NCBI RefSeq assembly: GCF_029223885.1
Contig: NZ_CP119409.1
Location: forward strand, 2,506,001-2,570,000
Reading direction: 5' to 3'
DNA: 64,000 bases
Source of the DNA: Pararhizobium gei
GTDB lineage: Bacteria > Pseudomonadota > Alphaproteobacteria > Rhizobiales > Rhizobiaceae
The notes beneath the pieces are model-generated. The model did no database searches. It was not told the DNA's origin and saw only the letters and a program-made list of their open reading frames with translations. The translations under genes and the position numbers were made by a program. Shown piece by piece: positions 63,468 through 64,000 of this stretch (the stretch's first letter is position 1; each line of letters opens with the position of its first letter).

Positions 63468-64000
63468 ATGAAGACCATCCTTGCAGCGCTGATCGCAACA
63501 GCCATCCTCGCACCTGCCGCCAACGCCGCCGACAGGAACGGCGCCTATGACGTAGCATCCCTGCAATCGTCGACCGCCAAGACCGGCTGGCTGCAGGTTT
63601 TGTCGGACGGTAAGCCGGCAAAGACGAAGGCCGTCCAAAAGGACATCAGCACATCGCCGATCCCACGTGAACTGATTGCCTTTTCCGAGAATGCGGCGCC
63701 CGGCACGATCATCGTCGATAACTCCGATCGCCGCCTCTACCATGTTTTGGGCAATGGCCTTGCAATGCGCTACGGCGTCAGCGTCGGCCGCAGCGGCTTC
63801 ATCTGGACCGGCAGCAACACGGTCAGCCGCAAGGCCGAATGGCCGACCTGGAACCCGCCGCAGCAGATGCGCGTCCGTGAGGCCAGAAAGGGCCATATCC
63901 TGCCGGTCACCATGAAGGGCGGCATCAACAATCCGCTCGGCGCCCGCGCCGTGTATCTGGGCGCAACCATCTACCGCATCCACGGCACCAACCAGCCGTC
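63468..64000 (+). CDS. L,D-transpeptidase (ErfK/YbiS type), 3' end outside window
   Basis: The frame starts at an ATG with GGGAG nine bases upstream and runs off the right edge, giving 177 residues. It has a signal peptide (MKTILAALIATAILAPAANA) and the start of a YkuD domain: TIIVDNSDRRLYHV, RYGVSVGRSGF and the beginning of the catalytic segment IYRIHGTNQP. The nucleophile Cys region lies beyond the edge. It is a small periplasmic cross-linking or lipoprotein-attachment enzyme, a second member of the class within 9 kb. Confidence 0.88.
   Translation, partial: MKTILAALIATAILAPAANAADRNGAYDVASLQSSTAKTGWLQVLSDGKPAKTKAVQKDISTSPIPRELIAFSENAAPGTIIVDNSDRRLYHVLGNGLAMRYGVSVGRSGFIWTGSNTVSRKAEWPTWNPPQQMRVREARKGHILPVTMKGGINNPLGARAVYLGATIYRIHGTNQP

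Noticed and set aside
1..64000. tRNA, rRNA, tmRNA, insertion sequences or phage genes
   Set aside because: No cloverleaf-like intergenic sequence, transposase motif or phage structural gene was seen on reading; gaps are short and GC content is even. A tRNAscan or Infernal run would be decisive.

Overview
The window looks like a chromosomal segment of a Rhizobiaceae bacterium (Rhizobium/Agrobacterium group). The GC content is high, TTG and GTG starts are used, and several gene sets are typical of the family: a giant Growth Pole Ring (GPR/RgsE)-type protein, a DksA with a degenerate zinc finger, separate petA-petB-petC genes, a STAS-MlaE fusion, a class II DAHP synthase and a DUF2865 protein. 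I saw no rRNA, tRNA, insertion sequence, prophage or CRISPR array. Apart from one eroded regulator, this is mostly core genome.

Layout. 1-5.1 kb: tail of an unrecognised gene, the folate operon folP-folB-folK, a DUF922 putative zinc protease, an AlgX/AlgJ-like SGNH protein without a signal peptide, a 2Fe-2S ferredoxin and an Hpt protein. 5.7-13.3 kb: one 2541-residue coiled-coil membrane protein with three internal repeat arrays. 13.5-20 kb: dksA, a SixA-type phosphatase, a YcjX/YcjF-like pair, a Tat-lipoprotein molybdoenzyme with its cytochrome b561, and a secreted protein. 20-23 kb: cytochrome bc1 operon. 23.3-27.2 kb: two tandem ABC exporters. 27.5-30.1 kb: trmL, hemF and small proteins including a BON protein. 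30.1-34.4 kb: an Mla-type lipid transport operon (STAS-permease, ATPase, MCE protein, lipoprotein). 34.5-41.4 kb: an enolase-superfamily epimerase/racemase, an MFS permease, an LpxH-like phosphoesterase, NADP-type malic enzyme and a DUF2865 protein. 41.4-44.6 kb: an SDR/PhyH-dioxygenase pair next to a decayed LacI regulator, then a NYN-LOTUS protein. 44.7-56.5 kb: a beta-propeller protein, nadE, an LTA-synthase-like phosphotransferase, DUF1003, a possible regulator, GFA, DAHP synthase, LysR, glutathione reductase and DUF2059. 56.6-64 kb: rpiA, gph, a large L,D-transpeptidase, fumC, a GGDEF protein and a second L,D-transpeptidase cut by the window edge.

How it fits together. Much of the content is envelope-related: a polar growth scaffold, two L,D-transpeptidases, retrograde lipid transport, ABC exporters and an LTA-synthase-like enzyme. 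This suits a unipolar-growing bacterium whose wall relies on L,D-cross-links. The rest is central metabolism and respiration (bc1, malic enzyme, fumarase, rpiA, nadE, hemF, folate, shikimate entry).

The strongest unusual signal is the giant protein's repeat structure. It has about fourteen 33-residue units (99 bp), nine 22-residue units (66 bp) and three 62-residue units (186 bp). The first two are exact multiples of an 11-residue helix repeat. I did not find a convincing wholly new multi-gene system.
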